A DNA stretch of 64,000 nt from assembly GCF_016587375.1 (NCBI RefSeq), contig NZ_BNJG01000001.1, forward strand, positions 620,001-684,000, given 5' to 3'. A program made the position numbers and the translations under genes. The stretch is from Ktedonobacter robiniae. Lineage in GTDB: Bacteria > Chloroflexota > Ktedonobacteria > Ktedonobacterales > Ktedonobacteraceae. Within the stretch, counting starts at the first letter, position 1. Every line of letters begins with the position of its first letter. The notes under the pieces are model-generated. The model did not search any database. It was not told where the DNA came from and saw only the letters and a list, made by a program, of their open reading frames with translations. Of the stretch, positions 32,508 to 41,678 are shown piece after piece.

Positions 32508-34592
32508 TCCCTCATACTCCTCGGGGCGGATCTGGATATAGCGCTCGAACCAGGCGAGCATATGCTCGCGCATGGCCATGGACTGGCTGGGTTTGGGGAT
32601 GCCACCGTGCCAGGCGCCGGGAACGCGCACCAGGTCGACGGGGACCTTGCCCATGAGTTTGAGCGCCATGTAGAACTGCTCCGATTGCTCGATGGGGCAG
32701 CGCAGGTCGTTCTCGGGATGGATGAAGCGCGTGGGTGTGGTGACACGGGCAGCGGCGTTGAGCGGCGAGCGCTCATAGTAATAGGCGGAGCGCTCCTCGT
32801 CCCAGGGGAAACCTTTGGACTCATAGGTCATCCAGGGACCAATATCTGAAGTACCGACGAAGCTGGCCAGGTTGGAGATGCCCGCGCGCGGTACCGCCGC
32901 CTTGAAGCGCTCGGTATGCCCGATGGTATACATGGTCATGTAGCCGCCATAGCTATAGCCCGTGACCACAAGACGCTCGGGATCGGCCACACCCCGCTCG
33001 ATGCAGACATCCACACCGCGCATGATATCCTCGAAATCCTTGCCCCCCCAGTCACCCAGGACGCTGCGCAGGAAGGCCTCGCCATACCCGGTGCTGCCAT
33101 GAGGATTGCAATAGAAGACAGCATAGCCCCGCGCCGCGAGATAGGCGTCATAGGGACTACGCCCATCGCCATAGCCCCAGTGAGGACCACCATGGATCTG
33201 CACTAGCAGCGGGTAGCGTACCCCCTCTTTCGCCCCGATGGGATAGACCAGCCAGCCATCGGTCTCCTCGCCCTCCGCGCCCTCGTAGCTGAATTTCTCG
33301 ACTCTCGGCCAGGCCAGGTCGCGCATGAGACCGTCATAGAGCCTGGTCAGACGCTCTGGCTCGCCCTCACCCTCCAGGGGCAGGTGATAGAACTCACAGG
33401 GATGCTGCGCCTGCTCCTGCGCCACCAGCAGGCCACGCTCCCCCGGCAAAAGGTGCAGATAATATGTAATGCTCTCGCTCGTCAGCTTCTTCAACGTGCG
33501 CCAGACGACCTCCAGGCGGTAGACATGTGCCTGCCCACGCTCGGAGGCGATAAAATAGATGGCCTGCCCATCGTGGCTCCACTGGGGCTTGTAGGGGCCA
33601 GGCATGCCGAAGTGGCCGCCAACCCAGGCCGAGGTTGCCAGGTCCAGGTCGGGAGTCAGCAGCAGCGTACGGTCGCCAACATTTCCCCGGCGCGTCACGA
33701 GGTAGAGCCGGGCCAGGCTGCGCGCGATTCGCTCATCCTGGTCCGCCACGACCATCGCCATCTGGCCGTCTGGGGACCAGGCAAAAGACTCAATGGCCAG
33801 CTTCCCCTCGGTCAGGCAGCGCTCCTCGCCGCTTGCGGGATCAATCGCCCACAGATCGCGGACCCAGATGCCCATAAAGCGATCCTCGCGCCGGTTGCTC
33901 AAGACGCCGATCTCCTGGCTATCAGGCGTCCAGGCGGGCTGAGCGTGCTCGTAACGTCCACGCGTCAGGCGGCGAATCTGCGCCGGATCTACCGCACCAT
34001 TCTCGCCAGGGGCGGGCATGACAAAGAGGTGCGCCTGTGTGTCGTAGTAGCCTCGCCCATCACTGCGATAGTCGGGATCATTAATGACGCGCAGGCGGTA
34101 GCGCCGCTCCTCATCACGCTTCTTACGCTCGGACTCGGAGAAACTCTTGAGGCCGACAAGCAGGTCGTCCTCGTCCTCCAGCTCAACGGAGGCGGTAAAG
34201 GCGATCCAACGCCCATCGGGCGACCAGGTGGCCTCGTTGACGCCATGCAACATTGTGGTGAGCTTGCGTGCCTCCCCGCCATCGGTATCAATCAGCCAGA
34301 GCTGGTTCTGCTCCCCCTCACGATCCGAGAGAAAGAGCAGGCGCCGGCTATCAGGCGCCCAGGCCGGGAAAGACTCGCTCTTCGCGCTCCGGGTCAACTG
34401 GCGTGGCTCGCCCTCAGGCTGCCCCTGCTCATCAAGATACAAGAGATAGAGCGTGCTTCGCAGCGTATCCGCCTCGCGCTCCGCGTAGTGCATCTCAAAG
34501 GCCACGCGCCTGCCATCGGGCGAGACTGCGACCTGCCCCAGCGTGCGTAGCGACCAGAGATCCTCCACGCCAAACTTCCGTGTAACTGGCAT
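32505..34592 (-). CDS. S9 family peptidase (acylaminoacyl/dipeptidyl-peptidase type)
   Basis: 695 residues; ATG 34592 follows AGAGG. The N-terminal ~430 residues form a beta-propeller with several SPDG/APDS/TPDS strands. The C-terminal alpha/beta hydrolase carries nucleophile S547 (GYSYGGY), D629 (HPENDLRCP) and H662 (GAWHGG). Enzymes of this group cleave acylated or dipeptide N-termini from short peptides. No signal peptide is seen, so it is probably cytoplasmic. The oxyanion strand region HGGPHWGYGD is intact. Confidence 0.9.
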   Translation of the reverse strand: MPVTRKFGVEDLWSLRTLGQVAVSPDGRRVAFEMHYAEREADTLRSTLYLLYLDEQGQPEGEPRQLTRSAKSESFPAWAPDSRRLLFLSDREGEQNQLWLIDTDGGEARKLTTMLHGVNEATWSPDGRWIAFTASVELEDEDDLLVGLKSFSESERKKRDEERRYRLRVINDPDYRSDGRGYYDTQAHLFVMPAPGENGAVDPAQIRRLTRGRYEHAQPAWTPDSQEIGVLSNRREDRFMGIWVRDLWAIDPASGEERCLTEGKLAIESFAWSPDGQMAMVVADQDERIARSLARLYLVTRRGNVGDRTLLLTPDLDLATSAWVGGHFGMPGPYKPQWSHDGQAIYFIASERGQAHVYRLEVVWRTLKKLTSESITYYLHLLPGERGLLVAQEQAQHPCEFYHLPLEGEGEPERLTRLYDGLMRDLAWPRVEKFSYEGAEGEETDGWLVYPIGAKEGVRYPLLVQIHGGPHWGYGDGRSPYDAYLAARGYAVFYCNPHGSTGYGEAFLRSVLGDWGGKDFEDIMRGVDVCIERGVADPERLVVTGYSYGGYMTMYTIGHTERFKAAVPRAGISNLASFVGTSDIGPWMTYESKGFPWDEERSAYYYERSPLNAAARVTTPTRFIHPENDLRCPIEQSEQFYMALKLMGKVPVDLVRVPGAWHGGIPKPSQSMAMREHMLAWFERYIQIRPEEYEG

Positions 34593-34773
34593 ACAACTAT
34601 CCTCTCTTTGCACATGCAGGTTTATTCATTCTCAGGATACATTACAGAAGGAGAAAAAGGTAAGAGTAGGACAGGCAAGCATGTAACGTTTTGCCCACTC
34701 TGACGTTGCACTGGTTGAGATATCTCAAGAGACAAATACTAACAAGGAAAAGAAGTTGCTACATAAAGGAAAC

Positions 34774-35325
34774 ATGGATGTTCCCATCCCGCTTCCCCTC
34801 TGGGGAGACGCCTCGCTGTGTGCTCAGCTCTACCGTGAATGTGCACCAAAACTGCTGGCCTATCTGCGGCGGCATGCGCCCACGCAGGAGGACGCGGAAG
34901 ACCTGCTACTCGAAGTCTTTCTCGCCGCGCTGGAACACGAAGCACGCCTGGCAAAGATGGACGAGGACGAGCGACGCGCCTGGCTGGGAACCGTTACCCG
35001 CAACCGCGTCATCGATTTTCATCGGCGCACGCGTAGACACCCCGTCCATCGTCTGGAGAAGGCCGAGGAAACGCTTGGCTCTCGCTGGGAACAACCAGAA
35101 CAGCTAATCTTGCGCCACGAAACATACGCGAACTTACATGGTTCTATTCAGAACCTCTCAACAATCCAGCAAGAGGTGCTCCAATTGCGCTTCACGCTTG
35201 GATTACGCTGCACCGATATTGCCAAAATACTGCATAAGCGCGAAGGAGCCGTGCGAACCATGCTTTCACGCACCCTGAACGCCTTGCGCGACCTATACAA
35301 ACAGAAGGATGGAGGGAGAGAGTGA
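34774..35325 (+). CDS. ECF-type RNA polymerase sigma factor
   Basis: 183 residues. Region 2 (LYRECAPKLLAYLRRHAP, then DAEDLLLEVFLAALEHE and WLGTVTRNRVIDFHRR) and region 4 (LSTIQQEVLQLRF, then TDIAKILHKREGAVRTMLSRTL). ATG 34774 closely follows AAAGGA; an in-frame TTG lies at 34756. Its stop codon overlaps the GTG start of the next gene, so the two are translationally coupled. This is the same module type as 13614/14209. Confidence 0.87.
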   Translation: MDVPIPLPLWGDASLCAQLYRECAPKLLAYLRRHAPTQEDAEDLLLEVFLAALEHEARLAKMDEDERRAWLGTVTRNRVIDFHRRTRRHPVHRLEKAEETLGSRWEQPEQLILRHETYANLHGSIQNLSTIQQEVLQLRFTLGLRCTDIAKILHKREGAVRTMLSRTLNALRDLYKQKDGGRE

Positions 35326-36890
35326 ACAAGCAGGACAAGCATACCAGCTTTCACCCACAGACCGTTGACAAACAGATCGACGCCTACCTCGCGGGCAGGT
35401 CAGCCAATGGGCAGGAATCCGACCGCTATGCCCAGGCAAGCGTACACGACGTACAGGCCTATTTCGCGCCACCCGAGCAGGATGAGGCCCTGCAACGTGT
35501 CTGGCAGCGATTTGCCGCGCAGCGCACAAATCTCCAGAGGCTCCAGGCGGGACAGCAAACTCCCCAGGTTCTGCCGATAACAGGGAGGGGCAAATCGACG
35601 CAACAGAAAAACACTCGTCCGCTCGGGCGGGTATTGAGCGTTATGGCCGCCGTCATCGTCGTCGCCCTGCTCATCGGGAGTACAATGTTCCTCTTCCAGC
35701 AAGCCCGGCAGACTGGCAACCCAGCGGGGCAGGGACATCACCAGACAGCCATGTTTGTCCGCGTCAACCAGACGCTCTATCGCCTGGATATGCAGACGCA
35801 CCGCCCCCTCTGGCAATTTCAGGCCCCCCCTGGACAGCCCGGGCTTGCCACCTTCAATGGGCCTTATATCGCTGGCATGGCTATTGATAGCACCTATTAT
35901 GCCTGGGGGTTTGACGGCCAGCAGGTGGTGCTGTACGCACTCGACATCGCTAATGGCAAGCTACGCTGGCAACATGATACCTATGGAATAGGGCCTATCG
36001 CCGCCTCCGGGAATATGGTCGCTCTCCCGTTCATCAAAGGCACGAACCTGGAAGTCACCGCACTCGATATCATACATGGCACCTCCAGGTGGGAGCATAT
36101 TCTGGGTCCGGCCGCCAGAACAAAAACGCTGCCATCCACGGTCAGCCTCTTCGGGGCCTCGGATACAGCGGTCTATGGAGCCGTAAATACTCCTGAAAAT
36201 CACAGCGGCCTGCGCTTCGCCCTAAGTGTCCAGGACGGGCAGTTCATCTGGCAGCAGAAAGAGGTATATGATGCCTCCATTTCCTATGCGACTCTGGACC
36301 AGGGATTTCTCAGTGACGATATATTATGTGTCATACAGCATCTGAACTGGCAAAATCCGGGGCATATTCCCGAATCGAAGAGCGTCATCCTGGGTTATGA
36401 TGCCCACAGCGGCAAGCAGCTCTGGAAGTCCTCATCGATTGATTGGGCAACAACAACCACGTTGGTCGATGGAGTTCTATACCTGGAGACACCTCCTAAT
36501 TCTGTGGGGACGCCCTATAAAAGCATCTATGCCGTCTCGTCCAGGGATGGCAGCTTACGCTGGCAGTATCAGGAACCAATACAGAACCCATACCCCTTTA
36601 TTACCAAAGAAGGGGTCTACTTTATACAGGATGGCGGGAAACAGGCCGGGTCAACCCTGGTGGTGCTAGATCCCGCGACCGGCAAGCCGCGCTGGACCTA
36701 TGCCTTTCACGACTCGGGCACTGTTGAGTTCCCTCCTGTGGCTGATGATAACCAGGTCTATCTCAGTCTGCCAGGGAACATCATCCAGATTCTACGTGCA
36801 TCAGATGGCAAGCCCCTTGGTTCGTTCAAAATAGACCCACAGAATGTCAAGCCGAATAATCGTATCCTCTTGCAAATAGTCGAGCTCTAA
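35322..36890 (+). CDS. Membrane-anchored PQQ-like beta-propeller, putative anti-sigma factor
   Basis: 522 residues, starting at GTG 35322 overlapping the sigma-factor stop (GTGA). About 100 cytoplasmic residues precede a TM helix (VLSVMAAVIVVALLIGSTMF). The outer region has PQQ-type blades (YALDIANGKLRWQHD, YDAHSGKQLWKSS, LDPATGKPRWTYA). By gene coupling and topology it is probably the anti-sigma partner, sensing an envelope signal with a propeller. Compare the WD40 version at 14209. Confidence 0.8.
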   Translation: MNKQDKHTSFHPQTVDKQIDAYLAGRSANGQESDRYAQASVHDVQAYFAPPEQDEALQRVWQRFAAQRTNLQRLQAGQQTPQVLPITGRGKSTQQKNTRPLGRVLSVMAAVIVVALLIGSTMFLFQQARQTGNPAGQGHHQTAMFVRVNQTLYRLDMQTHRPLWQFQAPPGQPGLATFNGPYIAGMAIDSTYYAWGFDGQQVVLYALDIANGKLRWQHDTYGIGPIAASGNMVALPFIKGTNLEVTALDIIHGTSRWEHILGPAARTKTLPSTVSLFGASDTAVYGAVNTPENHSGLRFALSVQDGQFIWQQKEVYDASISYATLDQGFLSDDILCVIQHLNWQNPGHIPESKSVILGYDAHSGKQLWKSSSIDWATTTTLVDGVLYLETPPNSVGTPYKSIYAVSSRDGSLRWQYQEPIQNPYPFITKEGVYFIQDGGKQAGSTLVVLDPATGKPRWTYAFHDSGTVEFPPVADDNQVYLSLPGNIIQILRASDGKPLGSFKIDPQNVKPNNRILLQIVEL

Positions 36891-36897
36891 AATAAAC

Positions 36898-36947
36898 AGG
36901 CATACAAAAGGCGTCCCCATTCGAATGGGGACGCCTTTTGTATGCCT
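36898..36947. terminator. 50-bp perfect palindrome (25-bp arms)
   Basis: Arms 36898-36922 and 36923-36947 have no spacer. It lies 8 bp after the anti-sigma stop. The core GGCGTCCCCATT reappears in the terminator at 37880. Confidence 0.75.
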
Positions 36948-37149
36948 TGAACGAGGCTGGTTCCAGCGATACACTGACTTATTTTGCTGTGGTCAGGCTA
37001 GTTTTCTCGCGTTTGTCACGAACCATATAACTAAAAAAGTAGCCGGTGAAAGAGGCTATTGTAGTGCTTCGCACAAAAAGTTCATCAGTAGTTTTACGTA
37101 TAAAACATGCCTAGAAAGTTTTATACATTACATGCAACGGAGGAACTCG

Positions 37150-37824
37150 ATGAGATTTTGGCGTCTTTCCACAAAGGCGGTGTGCTTCGTTACTTTTAGC
37201 GGGCTATGCGCGCTCCTATTGCTCCTTGGCACAACCTTTTCCGCATCAGCGGCCAGTGTCAAGGCAAGCGTACCGGCAAAGATTGTGACCCATAACCAGA
37301 CAATCGCCTGGGGACCAGGCGGCATGTACGGTGGCACCAGTATCCCAGTCAATGTCCCTGGCAGTGGCACTGGTGGTGGCAGTGGTGGCCCTGGCAGTGG
37401 CACCGGTGGTGGTGGCTGGGGTGGTCCTGGTAGTGGCACCGGTGGTGGTTGGGGTGGCTATGGTGGTGGTCAAAGTACTGGCGGTGGCTGGGGCAGCCAG
37501 GGTGGTGGCTGGGGCGGCTATGGTGGTGGTCAAAGTACTGGCGGTGGCTGGGGCAGCCAGGGTGGTGGCTGGGGCGGCAGCAGTTGGGGTGGGACTGGCG
37601 GCGGTTGGAATGGTGGCAACACTGGTTGGAATGGCGGCAGCAGTTGGGGCGGCAACACTGGTTGGAATGGCGGTAGCAGTTGGGGTGGGACTGGCGGCGG
37701 TTGGGGCGGTCAAGGCAGCAGTTGGGGTGGGACTAGCGGCGGTTGGGGCGGTCAAGGTGGCGGGACTGGCGCGTATGGTTGGGGCGGCCCGGGCACAAGG
37801 TGTCCTGCTGGTGCCTACTGCTAA
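37150..37824 (+). CDS. Secreted Gly/Trp/Ser-rich repeat protein
   Basis: 224 residues; ATG 37150 follows GGAGG by 7 nt. A signal peptide (FSGLCALLLLLGTTFSASA) is followed by a short spacer and a low-complexity region of GGGWGG, GSGTGGG and GWNGGSSWGG units to the end, with two cysteines only in the last 8 residues (TRCPAGAYC). A 60-bp DNA unit is tandemly duplicated at 37441-37560. It resembles structural glycine-rich wall or sheath proteins; function unknown. Confidence 0.75.
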   Translation: MRFWRLSTKAVCFVTFSGLCALLLLLGTTFSASAASVKASVPAKIVTHNQTIAWGPGGMYGGTSIPVNVPGSGTGGGSGGPGSGTGGGGWGGPGSGTGGGWGGYGGGQSTGGGWGSQGGGWGGYGGGQSTGGGWGSQGGGWGGSSWGGTGGGWNGGNTGWNGGSSWGGNTGWNGGSSWGGTGGGWGGQGSSWGGTSGGWGGQGGGTGAYGWGGPGTRCPAGAYC

Positions 37825-37879
37825 TATCGCTTCAGGTCAAGAGTACAGCGTGTAATGTATCACTAAGAGGGCCTGAAGC

Positions 37880-37914
37880 AAAGGCGTCCCCCATTAGAAT
37901 GGGAGACGCCTTTT
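37880..37914 (+). terminator. Terminator sharing its core with 36898-36947
   Basis: AAAGGCGTC (37880-37888) pairs with GACGCCTTT (37905-37913), with an inner CCCATT/AATGGG extension, and ends in TTTT. Confidence 0.7.
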
Positions 37915-37936
37915 ATAGTGTCTTCTGGAAGGGGCA

Positions 37937-37997
37937 ACGCTACTAAAGTACGCGTCTACATATAATGGTCATATATAGACGCGGTACTTTAGTAGCG
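37937..37997. repeat. Imperfect inverted repeat related to R1
   Basis: ACGCTACTAAAGTACGCGTCTA pairs with its complement at the right with one bulged G. The pattern GTAGACGCG-TACT-TAGTAGCG resembles R1 (GTAGCCGCGTACGC-AGTAGC). It separates two convergent genes. Confidence 0.55.
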
Positions 37998-38008
37998 TCG
38001 AGCTGTCC

Positions 38009-38932
38009 CTACTGGATGGAGCCTTCGTAAATGCCCATGATCGTGCCCAGGAACTTGAGGGCGTCTTCCTTCTTGCGCTGGAAGGAGTTGCGGCCCATGA
38101 TTGAGCCAAAACCGCCACCATCGCGAATGGCGCGCACTTCGTTGAAGACCTGGTCATCACCAGCGGTCGCGCCACCGGAGAAGATCACGATGCGGCGCCC
38201 ATCGAAGGAGCTCTGAATCACGTGCTTCACGCGCTCGGTCAGGGTCGAGATTGGAATCTCATATTTCTGGTAGACCTTCTGAGCCTCGGCCAGCTCCACC
38301 TTCGCGCTAGGCAGCTTCACCTTGATGATGTCCGCACCCAGTTGTGCCGCGATCTGCGCGGCATAGGTCACGACATCAACGGCGGTCTCGCCCTCTTTGC
38401 TGATGCTGCTACCACGGGGATAGGACCAGACCACCACGGCCAGGCCGGCCGCCTTGGCCTCAGCGGCCAGATCGCGCAACTGCTCATACATGATCGTGCG
38501 CTCGGAGGATCCAGGATAGATAGTGAAGCCAACCGCGACACAACCCAGGCGCAACGCATCCTCGACGCCCGCGGTCACCGCCGAAATAGGATCGCGCTCA
38601 TCGTTCAATACGTCGTGGTTGTTACATTTGAGGATCAAGGGAATCTCGCCCGCGTATTCCGAGGCACCAGCCTCCAGGAAGCCCAGGGGCGCGGCATAGG
38701 CATTACAACCAGCCTCAATCGCCAGTTGGAAGTGATAGCGGGGATCATAACCCGCGGGATTGGGCGCGAAACTACGCGCGGGACCATGCTCGAAACCCTG
38801 GTCAACTGGAAGAATGACCATCTTGCCCGTGCCACCCAGGCGGCCATGATTGAGCATGCGCGCGAGATTGGTGCGCACACCGGGATTCTCGCTGTTATAC
38901 CAGCTTAAAATTTCTCGAATACGATCAGTCAT
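38009..38932 (-). CDS. fbaB: Class I fructose-bisphosphate aldolase (DhnA/FbaB type)
   Basis: 307 residues from ATG 38932 (MTDRIREILSWY), which follows AGAGG; an in-frame ATG at 38959 would add nine residues. VILPVDQGFEHGP near the start and the Schiff-base lysine region ADIIKVKLPS are DhnA-family signatures, and IVIFSGGATAG plus GSIMGRNSFQR form the phosphate-binding end. It interconverts fructose 1,6-bisphosphate and triose phosphates in glycolysis/gluconeogenesis. A copy of the structured repeat R3 lies just upstream. Confidence 0.92.
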   Translation of the reverse strand: MTDRIREILSWYNSENPGVRTNLARMLNHGRLGGTGKMVILPVDQGFEHGPARSFAPNPAGYDPRYHFQLAIEAGCNAYAAPLGFLEAGASEYAGEIPLILKCNNHDVLNDERDPISAVTAGVEDALRLGCVAVGFTIYPGSSERTIMYEQLRDLAAEAKAAGLAVVVWSYPRGSSISKEGETAVDVVTYAAQIAAQLGADIIKVKLPSAKVELAEAQKVYQKYEIPISTLTERVKHVIQSSFDGRRIVIFSGGATAGDDQVFNEVRAIRDGGGFGSIMGRNSFQRKKEDALKFLGTIMGIYEGSIQ

Positions 38933-39579
38933 TTTCTTCGTTACCTCTGTACTCGTCATTAAGTCAGAAAACTACCTTCTCATACAAAAAACAACCCCAC
39001 TCGCGTGGCTAGCGCTCCGCGCTCAGTTTTTCGCTAGGAAGTATATCCACATACATTGTGGCTGCTCCATTGTACCATGAAATGGCGCAGCCTTACATGT
39101 AGCAACATGTTTGCTTTGTGTCCAAACAATATCCAACTTATCTTCATTACGTTAGCATATATTAGCGTTTCAGTGAAGATGCGGTTCGCCAGAACACATA
39201 TAACATTGTACATCATCTCGTGCGAGATCGACATAGCAAAATATGCCATATTGCTGGCATTAAAAATAAGCATATTTTATACATGTCTATACTCACATAC
39301 TTAGACATACCAATTTCTAGCCCAATCATAAATAAGTGTTACTCCTCCCCTAATTGACACGTCTCAATACCAGACAGGGGGGACAAAGTAAACGTTTCAT
39401 GTTTTGACCGATAGCGATACACAGAGACGCGCTCTGGCACAAAGCTGTAAGACCGCAACAGCGAGACCAGGAACGTGCTCCTCATAGCTCTTCTAAAAAG
39501 GTAAGCAGCCTTCGTTCTATGTATAGGACAGGGAAGTTGTGTGTCTGCTATTTGTAAGCATGTTTTGAAGGAGTTTTTT
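38933..39579. other. 647-bp divergent intergenic region
   Basis: No credible gene. It holds repeat R3 copy 1 (38971-39038), a hairpin GGCTGC...GCAGCC at 39060-39092, and then AT-rich sequence likely to contain promoters. No canonical promoter could be fixed. Confidence 0.45.
38971..39038. repeat. Structured dispersed repeat R3, copy 1 (three-way-junction fold)
   Basis: The closing stem AAAAAC/GTTTTT encloses two hairpins, CCAC-TCGC-GTGG and AGCGC-TCC-GCGCT. The second copy is at 62381-62449, and base changes between copies keep the pairing. Confidence 0.55.
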
Positions 39580-40086
39580 ATGGGTGGTTTTGAGCATCTT
39601 TTGCAGGCAGTGAAGCAGCAGCAGCAGTTGATGGGAGAGTTGGAGGCGGAGAATCAGGAATTACGTCGTCAACTCACTGAACTGCGAGAAGGCCAGGGCA
39701 TTTATCTCGATATCAATGGGCAGCGCTTCGCCCTGAGTGTCGATGGTATCATCGCCGAGGCCAGCAGCTCGACCTTCGCACCCGTGGTAACCATCGAGGA
39801 GACCGAGGCTGAGGCCAAGGTCGAAGAGGTATCACTTGCCGAGTACAACGTGGTCCCACAACAGGTAGAGGAAGAGGTCGCAGCGGAGGAGGAGCTACCC
39901 GCTCTGCCCGCAGCCCCGAAGACGCCCTTCCTAGAAGAGATCATGATCGACGAGTTTGTAGCCCAGACGACCAGCCCCATATCTGTCTGGAATGGCCCGG
40001 TTAAAGAAAAATCCCTGGAGTCAATCGACGAAGAGCAGAAGGCAGCTCTCCGTCAGGCTCTCTCGGGCAGCTACATCCTTGAATAG
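39580..40086 (+). CDS. Hypothetical protein with N-terminal coiled coil
   Basis: 168 residues; ATG 39580 follows GAAGGAG by 6 nt. The first ~45 residues are a Gln/Glu/Leu coiled coil (LLQAVKQQQQLMGELEAE). A short strand region follows (IYLDINGQRFALSVDG), then a long acidic, Pro/Glu-rich segment. No signal peptide or TM helix. Family not recognised; it stands alone. Confidence 0.65.
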   Translation: MGGFEHLLQAVKQQQQLMGELEAENQELRRQLTELREGQGIYLDINGQRFALSVDGIIAEASSSTFAPVVTIEETEAEAKVEEVSLAEYNVVPQQVEEEVAAEEELPALPAAPKTPFLEEIMIDEFVAQTTSPISVWNGPVKEKSLESIDEEQKAALRQALSGSYILE

Positions 40087-40098
40087 AGTATTTAAGGG

Positions 40099-40153
40099 AT
40101 AAAGGGAGTGTGGTAGAGGCTGGCTGCGCCAGCCTCTACCACACTCCCTTTAT
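40099..40153. terminator. 26-bp perfect palindrome between convergent genes
   Basis: Arms 40099-40124 and 40128-40153 with a TGC loop. The right arm includes the stop codon of the leftward gene and begins 12 bp after the rightward stop. Confidence 0.78.
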
Positions 40154-41379
40154 TTCACGTCGAATGCGATGGTAGCATCGGTAAAGCCGCTATCGGCGGG
40201 GGCGTGGAGCGTAAGTGTGAGATGTTTCTGATCCTGGGGCACGAGGAAGGTGATCGTACCACTGGTCTCCTGTGTCTCTTTATCAAAGGAGACGGGCAGC
40301 GTCGTCAGAGCAGGCTTGGCGGTCGTGCTACCAGCCGCCAGGGTGGCGTAGTCGAAGGCCGAGCCGGGAATGGCCGTCTGCTCCAGGGTGCTATTCACCT
40401 TAAGCGTTACCGTTACGTAGCGCATCCCTTTGCTGGCCTGCTTGCCATCGATGCTCCACTGCGTTGTCGCGCTATCCAGCGTCCAGTCGAGACCATAGAA
40501 GGATTCTTTGGAGTCCAGAGCCTTGCCGATTTGCGTGGTTTGTGGCTGATAGATGCTAACACCAGAGTTCGAGCCAAGGGAAACATCCATCTGGGCCTCG
40601 TTCGTGCCCCCCAGGCGCAGCGCGATTTGCCCCGTATTGGTCCCGCTGGCAACGGCGAAATCGACCCAATCGCTATGGGACTTCCCCGCAGCCAGGCCCG
40701 CGTTACCATTGACATACGTCGGCTGGACGACCTTGCCGCCGGGCAGCACCAGCCGCGCGATATTGCTATAGACCATGTTGACGGGCACGTTCGTCTTGTT
40801 GTCGGCCAGGAGATGGACACGCAACATGCCATCGCCCGCCGAATGCGGATCATCGACAAAGCGTTGCGCCTGTTCTAGCCTGGTAAGCGTCACATCCACG
40901 CCCGCGTACTTCACGGTGGTACTCAGCGTTTGCGAGGCGATCTGAGGCTGTGTGGCATTCTGCACGAGAAGCGCATAGGCCAGGTAGCTGCCCGCGCCCA
41001 CAAAGGCCAGCAACGGGAGGATAATCAACAAGGTGCGCCCAATGCCACCCCGGCGCTTCGGCTGCGAAGGCGGCATCGGAGTCGACCCCGGCTGGTAGGC
41101 CCAGGCAGGCTCAGAGGTCGGAGGCGCACCTTGAGGCCCAAAGCCGGGCTGGCTCACTGGTCCCTGGGGCGCGAAGCCGGGCTGGCTTATCGGTCCTTGC
41201 TGAGGGAATGGCGTCTGTGGAGGCATGGGCGAGACTGGTAGTGGCGTGGAGCGGTCCATAGCCTGAACATTCGCGCCCGGCGCATCTTGCCGCGAGAACA
41301 TATCAAAGTTACAACGCGGACAATATCTACTGGCTGCCGATACCTCGGCGCCGCAATTGGGGCAATAGCGGGGTTGCAC
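40150..41379 (-). CDS. Zinc-ribbon, single-TM protein with extracytoplasmic beta domain
   Basis: 409 residues. GTG 41379 is chosen because AGGAG sits 7 nt upstream and the product then begins directly with the zinc ribbon (YCPNCGAEVSAASRYCPRC). A Pro/Gln/Gly linker, a TM helix near residues 118-138 (RTLLIILPLLAFVGAGSYLA) and a ~260-residue outer region follow. The outer part looks like two Ig-like beta domains of the DUF4352 kind (LTRLEQAQRF, GLDWTLDSATTQWSIDGKQ). Function unknown; same layout as 20500-22032. Confidence 0.75.
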   Translation of the reverse strand: MQPRYCPNCGAEVSAASRYCPRCNFDMFSRQDAPGANVQAMDRSTPLPVSPMPPQTPFPQQGPISQPGFAPQGPVSQPGFGPQGAPPTSEPAWAYQPGSTPMPPSQPKRRGGIGRTLLIILPLLAFVGAGSYLAYALLVQNATQPQIASQTLSTTVKYAGVDVTLTRLEQAQRFVDDPHSAGDGMLRVHLLADNKTNVPVNMVYSNIARLVLPGGKVVQPTYVNGNAGLAAGKSHSDWVDFAVASGTNTGQIALRLGGTNEAQMDVSLGSNSGVSIYQPQTTQIGKALDSKESFYGLDWTLDSATTQWSIDGKQASKGMRYVTVTLKVNSTLEQTAIPGSAFDYATLAAGSTTAKPALTTLPVSFDKETQETSGTITFLVPQDQKHLTLTLHAPADSGFTDATIAFDVK

Positions 41380-41598
41380 GTCTCTTCTCCTCACTCTCTG
41401 AAAAAGCAAGTTTCCTGGTCCCAGTCCCCCGCCCATCTTCAACGCAATCTACCAGGCATAGATAGCTCTATATCATAGAACGTGTCTGAAGCCATCAAAT
41501 AGACATCCATATATCTTAATCGAATAATCCTGCCTTCTGCTACGTAGTGTAGCATATTTGGCCCCAGGCGCTGTGATCTTGCTTACAATTTGGTGTCT

Positions 41599-41663
41599 AA
41601 AGAGGAAAGAGGAGTGCTGGCAATGCGGTTTTGCTGCATTGCCAGCACTCCTCTTTCCTCTTT
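41599..41663. terminator. 28-bp perfect inverted repeat after the S53 peptidase gene
   Basis: Arms 41599-41626 and 41636-41663 are exact complements, 16 bp beyond the stop codon of the leftward peptidase. Confidence 0.75.
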
Positions 41664-41678
41664 CAATACAGACCCTTC

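Noticed and set aside
33384..34550. Open frame of 388 codons on the plus strand
   Set aside because: It is antisense to the S9 peptidase, whose catalytic residues and propeller are intact. The antisense product shows no domain and reflects GC-rich codon bias.
39034..39304. Short frames on both strands in the fbaB upstream region
   Set aside because: No ribosome-binding site or domain; AT-rich composition unlike neighbouring genes.
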